Assembly: GCA_963749905.1 (NCBI GenBank)
Contig: CAVVOF010000003.1
Location: 744,001-808,000, forward strand
DNA: 64,000 nucleotides
Origin: UBA10649 sp963749905
GTDB taxonomy: Bacteria > Actinomycetota > Actinomycetes > S36-B12
Reading direction: 5' to 3'
Shown here: positions 1 to 8,124 of the stretch, one piece after another
How positions within the stretch are numbered: the first letter of the stretch is position 1
How the letters are laid out: the number at the start of each line of letters is the position of its first letter
Notes under the pieces: model-generated
What the model was told of the DNA's origin: nothing
Database searches by the model: none
What the model saw: the letters and a program-made list of their open reading frames with translations, nothing else
Translations under genes and position numbers: made by a program

Positions 1-441
1 GACGGCCACGTAGGCGTTCGCGGGCTGGATGTGCTCGTCCGGGACGACGTCGGGGACCAGGCCGCCGAATGCCGGGTACCAGAGCCCGTTCAGCACTCCG
101 CTGATCACACCGAGGACCGCGAGCACAGGAACGGTGGCGGTCCCCGTCAGGAACAGCACGGCGGTGGTCATCACCACCGCGCTGAGGACGATGTCGGTGA
201 TCGCGATGACGCGTGCCCGGCCCAGCCGGTCGGCCACCACGCCGCCGATCGGCAGCGTGATGATCAGCGGCACGGCTTGGGCGGCAAGGACGATGCTCAG
301 CGATGTCGGAGTGGCACCGGGCAGTTCCAAGACGCCGAAGGCCAGCGCGATGGGGGCGATCCCATTGCCCATGTTGCTGATGGTGCGAGCAGCGAACAGG
401 CGACGGTAGTGGCTGTTCCTCGCGAGAGTCCGGGCGACCAT
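1..441 (-). CDS. MFS transporter, N-terminal part (runs off the window edge)
   Basis: Reading the minus strand from an ATG at 441 gives 147 open codons to the window edge. The product starts MVARTLARNSHYRRLFAART and continues with hydrophobic segments plus the cytoplasmic loop GGVVADRLGRARV, which matches the loop 2-3 motif (GxxxDRxGRR) of the major facilitator superfamily. The N-terminal layout resembles drug/exporter-type MFS proteins, but the substrate cannot be told from a partial sequence. Its ATG overlaps the TGA of the upstream RNA methyltransferase (TGATG), so the two are probably one transcript. The C-terminal part is missing because of the window boundary. Confidence 0.75.
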   Translation of the reverse strand, partial: MVARTLARNSHYRRLFAARTISNMGNGIAPIALAFGVLELPGATPTSLSIVLAAQAVPLIITLPIGGVVADRLGRARVIAITDIVLSAVVMTTAVLFLTGTATVPVLAVLGVISGVLNGLWYPAFGGLVPDVVPDEHIQPANAYVAV

Positions 442-1070
442 CAGGGCCGCTGACGGAACTCATGCTGGCGGATCCAGGCGTGCATGGCGATCGCGGCGGC
501 CGCGCCGGCGTTGATGGAGCGCGTCGAGCCGTACTGCGCGATCGTCAGCACCCGGGCGCAAGCGGCGCGAGCCTCGTCCGTCAGGCCGTCGCCCTCCTGG
601 CCGAACAGCAGCACGCAGCCCGCGGGCAGCACGGCAGTCTCCAGCGGTACTGACCCTGGCACGTTGTCCACCCCGACCAGCTCCAGCTCGTTCTCCACGC
701 ACCACGCCGCAAGGTGGGTGGCGTCCTCATGGTGTCGGATCCGCTGGTAGCGGTCGGTGACCATCGCGCCCCGACGGTTCCATCGGCGTCGACCGACGAT
801 GTGCACCTCTGCGGCGAGGAACGCGTTGGCGGTGCGGACGACCGACCCGATGTTGAAGTCGTGCGCGAAGTTCTCGATCGCCACGTGGAACGGGTGACGC
901 CGAGCGTCGAGGTCGGCGACGATCGCCTCGAGCCGCCAGTAGCGGTAGCGGTCGACGACGTTGCGCCGGTCGCCCTCTCGCAGAAGGTCCGGATCGAGTC
1001 GAGGGTCGTCGGGCCAGTCCCCCGACCACGGTCCGACGCCGACGTCCTGAGTCGCCGACGGCGTTTCCAC
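441..1070 (-). CDS. TrmH/SpoU-family RNA 2'-O-methyltransferase
   Basis: The 209-residue product shows all three SPOUT motifs in order: NFAHDFNIGSVVRTANAF (67-84), LLFGQEGDGL (154-163) and GSTRSINAGAA (181-191). These form the knotted SAM-binding site, and Arg78 and Ser185/Asn187 sit at the usual catalytic places. The family methylates ribose in tRNA or rRNA; the exact target is not visible. There is a GTG start at 1070. A TATCGT -10 box on the minus strand (1083-1078) leaves only 7 bases before it, so the mRNA is probably leaderless. That -10 overlaps the -10 of the divergent dedA gene. It is coupled to the downstream MFS gene by a one-base overlap. Confidence 0.88.
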   Translation of the reverse strand: METPSATQDVGVGPWSGDWPDDPRLDPDLLREGDRRNVVDRYRYWRLEAIVADLDARRHPFHVAIENFAHDFNIGSVVRTANAFLAAEVHIVGRRRWNRRGAMVTDRYQRIRHHEDATHLAAWCVENELELVGVDNVPGSVPLETAVLPAGCVLLFGQEGDGLTDEARAACARVLTIAQYGSTRSINAGAAAAIAMHAWIRQHEFRQRP

Positions 1071-1077
1071 GGTGGCG

Positions 1078-1087
1078 ACGATAGCCT
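1078..1087. promoter_or_regulatory. Shared symmetric -10 box for divergent trmH and dedA
   Basis: The ten bases ACGATAGCCT read as a -10 element on both strands: TAGCCT on plus, 6 bases before the dedA ATG, and TATCGT on minus, 7 bases before the trmH GTG. The two hexamers overlap by their TA. Both transcripts would be leaderless. No clear -35 boxes were seen. Confidence 0.5.
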
Positions 1088-1093
1088 GAACAG

Positions 1094-1741
1094 ATGCCTG
1101 CCGCGCTCGCGTCCATCCCGGCCCTCGGTCCCGACATCGAGGGCATCCTGACGAGTTGGGGCGACGTCGGCTTCTGGATCGTCGTCGGGATCATTTTCGC
1201 GGAGTGCGGCCTGCTGATCGGCTTCTTCCTGCCGGGCGACTCCCTGCTGTTCATCACCGGCCTGCTCATCGCCAGTGGGGCGATCACATACAACATCTGG
1301 TTCGCCGTCGCCGTGCTGTTCATCGCGGCCATCGTGGGCAATCTGACGGGCTACTGGATCGGGTTCAAGGCGGGACCCTCACTGTTCAGCAAGCCGGACT
1401 CCAAGATCTTCAAACAGGAGTACGTCGACCACACGCACCGCTTCTTCAACAAGTACGGCGCGCGCGCCATCGTGCTGGCTCGCTTCGTGCCGATCGTCCG
1501 AACCTTCATCACGGCGACGGCGGGCGTCGGCCGGATGGACTTCCGGAGATTCTTCGTCTTCAGTGCCGTGGGCGCCCTGCTGTGGGCCGTCGGCGTGACG
1601 CTGGCGGGCTACTTCCTCGGCAACATCGAGTTCGTCAAGAACAACATCGAGTTCATCCTGATCCTCGTGGTGTTCGTCAGTGTCGTGCCGATCGTCTTCG
1701 AGTTCATCAAGCACCGCCGCCAGCGCGCCGGCCTGGAGTAG
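1094..1741 (+). CDS. DedA-family membrane protein
   Basis: This 215-residue protein has the DedA (VTT/SNARE-associated) signatures: an acidic residue in FAECGLLIG (Glu37), the re-entrant motif FFLPGDS (44-50), GNLTGYWIG (82-90) and the Arg-rich pair ARFVPIVRTF (129-138) followed by TAGVGRMDF. Several hydrophobic helices are predicted, including a C-terminal one. DedA proteins include the undecaprenyl-phosphate translocase UptA and are needed for envelope integrity. The start ATG lies 6 bases after a TAGCCT -10 box, as in a leaderless gene. The next gene downstream is a DUF368 protein, another family with undecaprenyl-phosphate translocases. Confidence 0.88.
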   Translation: MPAALASIPALGPDIEGILTSWGDVGFWIVVGIIFAECGLLIGFFLPGDSLLFITGLLIASGAITYNIWFAVAVLFIAAIVGNLTGYWIGFKAGPSLFSKPDSKIFKQEYVDHTHRFFNKYGARAIVLARFVPIVRTFITATAGVGRMDFRRFFVFSAVGALLWAVGVTLAGYFLGNIEFVKNNIEFILILVVFVSVVPIVFEFIKHRRQRAGLE

Positions 1742-1752
1742 CCGCGCCCCGA

Positions 1753-1758
1753 TAGCCT
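1753..1758 (+). promoter_or_regulatory. -10 box (TAGCCT), leaderless promoter of the DUF368 gene
   Basis: TAGCCT is followed by exactly 6 bases and the ATG at 1765. The same hexamer and spacing precede dedA, so the DUF368 gene may have its own promoter even though dedA ends only 23 bases upstream. Confidence 0.4.
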
Positions 1759-1764
1759 CCGCGG

Positions 1765-2685
1765 ATGCTCACCACGCTGCTCAACGGGCTCCGCGGGGCT
1801 CTCATCGGCGTCGCCGAGGTGATCCCCGGCGTCAGCGGCGGCACCGTCGCCCTCATCGTCGGCATCTACGAGACGCTCATCGGCGCGATCGCTGACGCGG
1901 TCACCGCGGCCCGGCAAGCCGTGGGACTGGCCCACGGCGGCGCCTCGCCCCGTCGGGCGGCAGCCGGGATCCGCGCCCTGCCCTGGAGCCTGCTCATCCC
2001 GGTCGGCGTGGGCATGGGGATCGCCCTGGTCCTGGGGGCCAAGTTCATCGAGCCGCTGCTGGAGGAGCAGCCGGTCGCGATGCGGGCGCTCTTCCTCGGC
2101 CTCGTCCTCGCCGGCGCCTACGTCCCCGCGCACATGGTCCTGCGTACCGCCCCCGGTGCCTGGCGGGCGTGGGAGGTGCTCCTCGCGCTCGGGGTCGCCG
2201 GCGTGACCTTCGTCCTCATGGGCCTGCCGCCCGGCGACATCGCGGACCCCGGTCCCGTGGCGATCGTCGCCTCGGCGGCCGTCGCCATCTGCGCTCTCGT
2301 CCTGCCGGGGGTGTCCGGCTCCTTCCTGCTCCTCACCCTCGGGATGTACGAGCCCACGATCGCCGCGGTCAACGAACGCGACTTCGCCTACCTCGCGCTC
2401 TTCGCCTTCGGGGCAGTCGTCGGGCTCGCGGCATTCGTGAGCGTGCTGCGCTGGTTGCTGGAGCACCGGGCGCGCATCACCCTGGTCATCATCGTGGGGC
2501 TGATGATCGGGTCCCTCCGGGCGCTGTGGCCCTGGCAAGGGGACAACCGCGAGCTTCTGGCACCGACCTCGCAGGTCGGCCTCGCCACCGCCCTCTTCCT
2601 CGCTGGCATCGCCGTCGTCGGGGTGCTCATCGTCGTCGAGCGCCGCTTCGGAGTGTCGGAGGAGCAGGTGGACTTCCCGAGCTGA
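1765..2685 (+). CDS. DUF368 polytopic membrane protein (PopT-like)
   Basis: The 306-residue product carries the two inverted-repeat signatures of DUF368: AEVIPGVSGGTVALIVGIYE (17-36) and a second PGVSGSFLLL (181-190) followed by GMYE. The rest is hydrophobic, with about nine helices. Members of DUF368 have been shown to translocate undecaprenyl phosphate (PopT), recycling the carrier for cell-wall synthesis. Length is normal for the family. It follows dedA with 23 bases between and converges with pyrE. Confidence 0.85.
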   Translation: MLTTLLNGLRGALIGVAEVIPGVSGGTVALIVGIYETLIGAIADAVTAARQAVGLAHGGASPRRAAAGIRALPWSLLIPVGVGMGIALVLGAKFIEPLLEEQPVAMRALFLGLVLAGAYVPAHMVLRTAPGAWRAWEVLLALGVAGVTFVLMGLPPGDIADPGPVAIVASAAVAICALVLPGVSGSFLLLTLGMYEPTIAAVNERDFAYLALFAFGAVVGLAAFVSVLRWLLEHRARITLVIIVGLMIGSLRALWPWQGDNRELLAPTSQVGLATALFLAGIAVVGVLIVVERRFGVSEEQVDFPS

Positions 2686-2699
2686 AGCCGGCGCCAGTG

Positions 2700-3243
2700 C
2701 TACGCCAGGCCGAGATCCGCGAGCGAGTAGGCCGCCCGGTACTCCAGCCCGCGCTCGACGATCGCCGGCCCGGCGCCCCTGTCCACAATGACGGCCACGC
2801 CCACGACCGTGCGCTCCCGCCTCGGCCAGCGCATCGACCGCCGTGAGCACGGAGCCGCCCGTCGTCGACGTGTCCTCGACCGCCAGCACTCGTCGCCCCG
2901 CCACGTCCGGACCCTCGATGCGCCGCTGCAGGCCGTGCTGCTTCTCGCTCTTGCGCACGACGAACGCGTCGAGCTGCTGGAGGTCGGATGCGGCCGAGTG
3001 CAGCATCGCGGTCGCCACGGGGTCGGCGCCGAGGGTCAGGCCGCCGACGGCCGCGTACTCCCAGTCCTCGGTGAGCTCGCGCATCACCCGGCCGACCAGG
3101 GGCGCGGCCACGGCGTCGAGGGTGACCCGGCGGAGGTCTACGTAGTAGTCGGCCTCTCGGCCGCTCGACAGGACGACCTTTCCGTGGACGACGGCCTTCT
3201 CGGCGATCTGGTCACGGAGCTTCAGCCACGCAGCACTCGACAT
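2700..3243 (-). CDS. pyrE: Orotate phosphoribosyltransferase, frameshifted by one extra base
   Basis: This gene makes OMP from orotate and PRPP in pyrimidine synthesis. Residues 1-144 read cleanly from the ATG at 3243, including RKSEKQHG (97-104) and the PRPP loop VLAVEDTSTTGG (119-130). The normal C-terminus (VVGVAVIVDRGAGPAIVERG, then a tail ending ADLGLA and TAG) continues in a different frame. Removing one base around 2811-2813 (the GCG of GTGCGCTC on the plus strand) restores a 180-residue protein of normal family length. A leaderless promoter is likely: TAGAGT on the minus strand lies 6 bases before the ATG. A true knock-out of this gene would make a uracil auxotroph, so a sequence error is the simpler reading. 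Confidence 0.85.
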
Positions 3244-3249
3244 GGCCGA

Positions 3250-3259
3250 ACTCTAGGGT
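3250..3259. promoter_or_regulatory. Shared symmetric -10 box for divergent pyrE and hydrolase-like gene
   Basis: ACTCTAGGGT reads TAGAGT on the minus strand (6 bases before the pyrE ATG) and TAGGGT on the plus strand (7 bases before the ATG at 3267). The two hexamers share their TA. Confidence 0.5.
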
Positions 3260-3266
3260 GTCGTGC

Positions 3267-3686
3267 ATGACGGCCGTTGTGGTGCTGCCGCCCTGCCCGC
3301 CCGAGATCGCGCGGCAGCTGGCGGGCATCGTCGGCGACATCCACGAGGTCGTTCCCTCCGACGGTCCGGCGGACGCGCTGGCCGCCCGGGTGTGCTCCGC
3401 GATCACGGCCCTGGCCCCGCGCCCGCCGCTCATCGTCGTCGCGCACGGCTCGGGAGCTCTCCTGCTGCCATCCGTCGCCCGGGCGCAGCGGAGCGCCCAC
3501 CGCCTGGTCGTCGAGTACCTGCTCGTGCAACCGGAACTTCCGGTCGTGTCGGACACCTGGCCGGACGCACCGGTGACCGTCATGACGGACGACCCGTGGG
3601 TCTCGACGCAGGCCCGTCTGCGCGGATGGGAGGAGCTCGGCACCGTCGACCTCACCCAGTGGCGCCCCAGGCTCGCGGACGGCTAG
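3267..3686 (+). CDS. Small alpha/beta-hydrolase-like protein
   Basis: The 139-residue protein begins MTAVVVLPPCPPEIARQL. It contains LIVVAHGSGALLLPSVA, which looks like the nucleophile elbow of an alpha/beta hydrolase (AHGSG in place of GxSxG), and then a strand VTVMTDDPW. It is much shorter than a normal hydrolase, so activity is uncertain. A GTG nine bases upstream (3258) is in frame, but the ATG fits the leaderless -10 (TAGGGT) better. Its TAG stop shares the palindrome CTAG with the stop of the convergent SDR gene. Confidence 0.65.
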   Translation: MTAVVVLPPCPPEIARQLAGIVGDIHEVVPSDGPADALAARVCSAITALAPRPPLIVVAHGSGALLLPSVARAQRSAHRLVVEYLLVQPELPVVSDTWPDAPVTVMTDDPWVSTQARLRGWEELGTVDLTQWRPRLADG

Positions 3687-4465
3687 TCCCGGGCCCCCAT
3701 CCGAGGACGGCGCTGGCGGGTGTTGGTGGCGATGCGCCCGAGGGACCTCGGCCCGAACCGCAGCAGCTTCGACGCAAGCCGGTACTGGTTCCCCGCCACG
3801 CTGATCGGGTGGCCCTGAGCCAGGTCGGTGAAGGCCTGCGCGACGACCTGCTCGACGTCGAGCCACATGAACTCGGGCACGGCCGACATGTCCAGGCCGG
3901 CCCGCTCGTGGAACTCGGTGTGCACGAAGCCGGGACACACCGCGGTCGCCCGCACGCCGGTACCGTGCAGTTCGAGGGCCAGGCTCTCGGTGAAGACCGT
4001 CACCCACGCCTTGGAAGCCGAGTACGTGCCGCCGGTGAGCCAGCCGGACACGCTGCTGAGGTTGATGATCATCCCGGTACCGCGTTCCACCATGCCCGGG
4101 ACCGCAGCGTGCGTGAGCCGCATGACGGCGGACACCATCACGTCGACCGAACGCTGCTCCTCGTCGACGGGCGACTTCAGGAACGACCTGCTCTGCCCGA
4201 AGCCCGCGTTGTTCACCAGCGCGGTGACCGGCCGCTTCGCGTCCGCCAGCCGAGCCGCCACCTTGTCCGTGTCCGTACGGCTGCTCAGGTCAGCGACGAT
4301 CACCTCGGCCGAGATCCCGTAGGTGTCCCGCATCTCCTCGGCCAGCGCGGTCAGTCGGTCCCAGTTGCGGGCGACGAGGACGACGTCGAGACCCTTGCGC
4401 GCGAAGGCCTCGGTGAACCCACGGCCGATCCCGGACGTCGGACCAGTGATGAGTGCCGTTGCCAT
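3683..4465 (-). CDS. Short-chain dehydrogenase/reductase
   Basis: The 260-residue product has the classical SDR layout: the NAD(P) loop TGPTSGIGRG near the N-terminus, DLSS after beta-4, NNAGFG, the catalytic Ser in INLSSVSGW and the YSASK pair (Tyr and Lys), then CPGFVHTEF. The basic residue after the glycine motif (VARNWDR) suggests NADP(H) preference. The substrate is unknown. A GGAGG ribosome site (from GTGGAGGTCG) precedes the ATG at 4465, so this gene has a leader, unlike many neighbours. The stop overlaps the convergent gene by the CTAG tetramer. Confidence 0.88.
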   Translation of the reverse strand: MATALITGPTSGIGRGFTEAFARKGLDVVLVARNWDRLTALAEEMRDTYGISAEVIVADLSSRTDTDKVAARLADAKRPVTALVNNAGFGQSRSFLKSPVDEEQRSVDVMVSAVMRLTHAAVPGMVERGTGMIINLSSVSGWLTGGTYSASKAWVTVFTESLALELHGTGVRATAVCPGFVHTEFHERAGLDMSAVPEFMWLDVEQVVAQAFTDLAQGHPISVAGNQYRLASKLLRFGPRSLGRIATNTRQRRPRMGARD

Positions 4466-4534
4466 GCCGATCGACCTCCACGGTGGGTGCCCGCCGATGG
4501 GGCCCCGGACCATGCCATCCGGGCTCTGCCAACG

Positions 4535-4540
4535 TAGCGT
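4535..4540 (+). promoter_or_regulatory. -10 box (TAGCGT) of leaderless protease gene
   Basis: TAGCGT lies exactly 6 bases before the ATG at 4547. The flanking AACGTAGCGT is also symmetric on the other strand, but the divergent SDR start is 65 bases away. Confidence 0.4.
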
Positions 4541-4546
4541 GACCCC

Positions 4547-6016
4547 ATGAGGATGCGGCCGTGGACGCGGCGGGCGCTGGTTGCCGTGGCGACCGCTGCC
4601 CTGTCCGTGTCGTTGCTCCCCGCAACCGGCAGCGCAGCCGAGCCGCGCGTCTCCCCGCGGATCATCAACGGCGACGAGGCCGCGGGCGGCGCCTACCCCT
4701 ATCTGGTCTCCCTGCTGCAGGCCGGCATCTACACGAACAGCGGCGCCTTCGACGCGCAGTTCTGCGCGGGCACCCTGACCACCTCGACGACCGTCGTCAC
4801 GGCGGCCCACTGCCTCGTGGACCAGCGGTCGGGCGAGGTACGTGCGGCCGCTGACACGCTGGTCGGCCTCGGCCCCGACCTCCGGGCCCCCAACCTGCGG
4901 ATCGCACGCGTCGACCGGATCGTCGTGGACCCCGAGTACCAGCGACGACTGACGCAGCATGACGTGGCGGTGCTGGTGCTGAGTGAGCCGGTGACCGACG
5001 TCCCGGTGCTGCCACCGGTGACTCCCGAGGAGGCCGCGAGCCTGACGATCGCCGGCGCCCCGGTGCGCGTGGTCGGCTGGGGCAACACGTCCACCACCGC
5101 CAAGCAGTTCCCGAGCACGTTCCGAGTCGGGCGCCTGATCGTGTTCCCCGACGGGTCCTGCGGGCGCGGGGAGGGCTTCACCGTCAACGGTGTCACCTTC
5201 AAGGGCTTCGACGCGAGCGAGGCGGATCCGGCGGTGATGGTCTGCGCCGCCGGTGCCACCCTGAACGGCGGCGTCATCGACGCCTGCCAGGGCGACTCCG
5301 GCGGCCCGCTCGTCGGTGGCGAGGGCGCGTCGGCACGACTGGTCGGCGTGGTCAGCTGGGGCAACGACTGCGCCACGCGCTTCCCCGGTGTCTACACCCG
5401 AGTCTCCGCCATCCACGGCTTCCTCGCTGCGCTCGGCGCGGTGCCGCCAGCGACCGCACCGCCGATCACGCCCCCGGGGCTCAGCGTGACTCCCGAGCCC
5501 TCGTCGCTTCGGATGGAGCTGAGTCCGCCTGCCGACGCGGCCACGGTGAGTGCATACGCAGTGACCGTCCTCGACCCGGCCACCGGGCAGACCTGGAACT
5601 GCTTCGCCGCCCCGCGCAAGGACAGCAACGGGACGTGCACCGTGAGCGGACTCGTCGATGGCGCCGCGTACCAGGTCAGCGCGATCGCCGGCACGCCGCT
5701 CGGCAACTCGCCCGTCGCCGGGCCGATCCCCGGCACGCCCAGCCCCGCCGCCGTCGCCGGCCGCATCGTCAAGGCCACCTCCCTGCCCGGGGGTCGGGCC
5801 CGCTTCCGCGTCACGCCCAGCCTGGGTGCGGACCTGACGACGAACGCGGTCGAGTGCACACCGAGGTCGGGAGGGGCGATGCGGAGCGCGGAGATCGTCG
5901 GCGCCAGCGTCACCGTGCGCGGGCTGCGCGACGTCCGCTACGCCTGCGTCGTCCACGCAGCGAACGCGGCCGGTGAGTCACGCTCCGCCACGGTGCGCGT
6001 CACGGGACGCCGCTAG
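4547..6016 (+). CDS. Secreted trypsin-like serine protease with C-terminal Fn3-like region
   Basis: The 489-residue protein has a signal peptide (MRMRPWTRRA followed by a hydrophobic stretch, cleavage near GSAAEP at 30-32). The mature chain starts RIINGDEAAGGAYPYLVSL, as in S1A proteases activated by zymogen cleavage. The triad is visible: His88 in TAAHC, Asp139 in HDVAVLVL and Ser251 in CQGDSGGPL. Paired cysteines fit trypsin disulphides. Residues from about 305 on are Pro/Ala/Ser-rich beta-strand sequence resembling fibronectin type III repeats, often carbohydrate or surface binding. The substrate is unknown. The stop shares CTAG with the convergent hydrolase. Confidence 0.9.
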   Translation: MRMRPWTRRALVAVATAALSVSLLPATGSAAEPRVSPRIINGDEAAGGAYPYLVSLLQAGIYTNSGAFDAQFCAGTLTTSTTVVTAAHCLVDQRSGEVRAAADTLVGLGPDLRAPNLRIARVDRIVVDPEYQRRLTQHDVAVLVLSEPVTDVPVLPPVTPEEAASLTIAGAPVRVVGWGNTSTTAKQFPSTFRVGRLIVFPDGSCGRGEGFTVNGVTFKGFDASEADPAVMVCAAGATLNGGVIDACQGDSGGPLVGGEGASARLVGVVSWGNDCATRFPGVYTRVSAIHGFLAALGAVPPATAPPITPPGLSVTPEPSSLRMELSPPADAATVSAYAVTVLDPATGQTWNCFAAPRKDSNGTCTVSGLVDGAAYQVSAIAGTPLGNSPVAGPIPGTPSPAAVAGRIVKATSLPGGRARFRVTPSLGADLTTNAVECTPRSGGAMRSAEIVGASVTVRGLRDVRYACVVHAANAAGESRSATVRVTGRR

Positions 6017-6967
6017 GCGAGGTTGCGCTTGAAGAACGCCAGTGCACGACGCATCGAGTCGGGCCACTCCCCGTACATGTAGTGCCGGGCACCCGGGTAC
6101 TCGATGAGTCGCACGTCCACGCCGGCCTCCTCCAGGGCGGAGTGCGTGCGCCTGGCCCAGGAGATCGGACAGCTCTCGTCCTTGGTGCCGTGGAACATCA
6201 GCACCGGCTCAGTGATCCGATCGACGTAGTTCACCGCGGAGATGCCGTCCCAGAATGCCGGGTTCGCTCGCGGTGAGCCGTGCGTCTTGAAGATCTCGCG
6301 ACGCAGCGGCACGTCATCGCGCTGCCACCTGTTGAAGTTGTCTCGAGCGTCCGTGCTCGTGGACGCGTAGACGACGGCGGCGTCGAACACGCCGGGCCGG
6401 GCCACCAGTGCGTTGAACGTCACGCTGCCCCCCATCGACCGACCGAGGATGCCGATCCGCTGGCCGTCGAGGAAGGGCAGGTCGGACGAGCGGACGGCGA
6501 CGGCAGCGTTGAGCACGTCCTCCGCGTAGCCGAGGCGCATGCGCAGGTCGTTGTCGGGATCGTCGGTGGACCCGGCATGGTTGCGGTAGTCGACGTGCAG
6601 CGCGACATATCCGTTGCGCGCCAGCGCATCCTGCTCACGACGGAAGCCCTGCCCGCTCCAGTAGACGGCGGGGTCGATGTAGCCGTGGGCCAGGACGACC
6701 ACGGGGAAGGGTCCCTTGCCCCGCGGCACGTTCATGATGCCGGTGATGCGCAGGTCGCCGCCCTTGAAGGCCACCGCGTACCGGCGGTAGGACGAGGTGC
6801 CGCTCAACTCCTGCCGGATGCGGAGATCGCGTCCGTCCAAGGGCGTCGTCATGAGTGCCTCGAGCGACACGTCCTCGCTGTCCACGGCCGAGGCAGGCGC
6901 GTTGCGGCAGGATGACGACGAACAGGGCTGCCAGGACGGCGGCGAACAGGGCTCGGACCGGGCGCAT
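6013..6967 (-). CDS. Secreted alpha/beta hydrolase (prolyl oligopeptidase-like), frameshifted near the signal peptide
   Basis: The body is a 290-residue hydrolase with the nucleophile elbow GRSMGGS, an Asp in FHGTKDES and the His in PGARHYMYG, as in S9/dienelactone-type enzymes. A signal peptide (MRPVRALFAAVLAALFVVIL) starts at the ATG at 6967 but is in another frame. Dropping one base around 6897-6901 (GGCGCG on the plus strand) joins it to PASAVDSEDVSLEALMTTPL. The ATG lies 3 bases after the stop of the acyl-CoA dehydrogenase-like gene, so the two form an operon. It could instead start inside, as a cytoplasmic protein, but the intact signal peptide argues for the joined form. Confidence 0.75.
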
Positions 6968-6970
6968 GCC

Positions 6971-8101
6971 TCAGGCTATGTCGGATTCTCCGATCGCGCG
7001 ACGCGCCTGCAGGCGTAGCGATGCCTCCCGCGAGCTGGCGGTCTGCGCCTGCACCAGCAGGAACATCGCCTCGCGCACGCGACGCTCCGCCGCAGTACCG
7101 GTGCGCATCGCCGCGCCGGAGCGGGCCGTCACCACTGCCGTGGCCGCGCGTACTGCCAGGTCCAGGGACTCGGCACGCACGCGCAGCCGCTCCGCAACGT
7201 CTCCGTCAGCATCCGCGAGCCCGTATGCGCGAGCGCGGATGTGACGGCATTGCTCGACGAGCAGGTCGCTGAGCTCGAGGATGCCGGCGTCCCCTCGCGC
7301 GCGGCCCACCCCACGGAGGTCCGTCACAGCCCCGCGAGTGAGCCCGAAGGCCGAGGGGTTCGCATCCGCCGTCCGGCGGGCATCCGCCGCAAGCCATGCC
7401 GATCGGTCGAGGATCGCGCCGATCCGGGCGTCCGGTACGACCACTGACTCGAGGCGGAGCGGTCGGGTGTGGGTGCCGGACATGGCCAGCAGGTCCAGGG
7501 GCGGTTGGACCACCAGGCCAGCAACTGCCTCGGCGGCGCGACCGGCGGGGAGGTACGCGCAGACGAGGAGATCGTCGTCCGGCGGCGCGCCCTGAGCCAT
7601 GACCAGGACGACGTCGGCGATGTCCCACGAGGTGACCCAGTCCAGGGTTCCGTCGAGCCGCCAGCCACCGGGAACCCGCGTCGCGCTGGGGTTGGCGGGT
7701 CCCGGCCGACGGACGTGAGCGAAGGCGACCGCCCCGAGCAACTGCCCGGACCGCAGCCCCGGCAGCACATCGGCAACCAGTTCGTCGGACGCCGCGTGCC
7801 GAAGGCCCGGCACGTCACCCTCAAGCGTTCTCAACGGCGTCTGGTGCTGGACCCAGCAGAACCAGGTGGTGGCGTCCGCGCCTGACAGCAGTTCGCCGAG
7901 CTCACGCATGGCGGGTGGCGAGAGGGCCGTACCCAGCAGGCCGGCCGCCGCGAGGGCGTCGATCGTCTCCCGAGGCACTCCGGACCGATCGGTCTCGGCC
8001 GCGTCCTCGGCCACCCGGGTCGCGATGAGGTCGCGCACCTCAGCGGGCAGCGGCTCACCCGCGGGGCCGACCGGGTCCTGCAGAGGGAAGGAGTCCGGCA
8101 C
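6971..8101 (-). CDS. Acyl-CoA dehydrogenase-like flavoprotein
   Basis: The 376-residue product aligns in layout with acyl-CoA dehydrogenases: an N-terminal helical domain (ETIDALAAAGLLGTALSP), a central beta domain (VPGGWRLDGTLDWVTSWDIADVVLVMA) and a C-terminal helical domain. The usual catalytic Glu motif is not obvious, so it may be a non-canonical member such as a monooxygenase-type or pathway-specific oxidase. A GTG at 8110 is in frame, but the GTG at 8101 is preferred because a TAGCGT -10 box lies 7 bases upstream of it. It is followed after 3 bases by the secreted hydrolase gene. Confidence 0.75.
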   Translation of the reverse strand: MPDSFPLQDPVGPAGEPLPAEVRDLIATRVAEDAAETDRSGVPRETIDALAAAGLLGTALSPPAMRELGELLSGADATTWFCWVQHQTPLRTLEGDVPGLRHAASDELVADVLPGLRSGQLLGAVAFAHVRRPGPANPSATRVPGGWRLDGTLDWVTSWDIADVVLVMAQGAPPDDDLLVCAYLPAGRAAEAVAGLVVQPPLDLLAMSGTHTRPLRLESVVVPDARIGAILDRSAWLAADARRTADANPSAFGLTRGAVTDLRGVGRARGDAGILELSDLLVEQCRHIRARAYGLADADGDVAERLRVRAESLDLAVRAATAVVTARSGAAMRTGTAAERRVREAMFLLVQAQTASSREASLRLQARRAIGESDIA

Positions 8102-8108
8102 GGCCGCC

Positions 8109-8118
8109 ACGCTACCGT
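8109..8118. promoter_or_regulatory. Shared symmetric -10 box for divergent dehydrogenase and aminotransferase genes
   Basis: ACGCTACCGT reads TACCGT on plus, 6 bases before the ATG at 8125, and TAGCGT on minus, 7 bases before the GTG at 8101. It is the third such overlap in the window. Confidence 0.45.
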
Positions 8119-8124
8119 TCGGCC

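Noticed and set aside
1609..3243. Minus-strand ORF of 544 codons
   Set aside because: Only its first part (pyrE) is real; after about 2811 it is the wrong frame of pyrE and then runs antisense through the DUF368 gene with low-complexity Arg/Asp/Glu-rich sequence.
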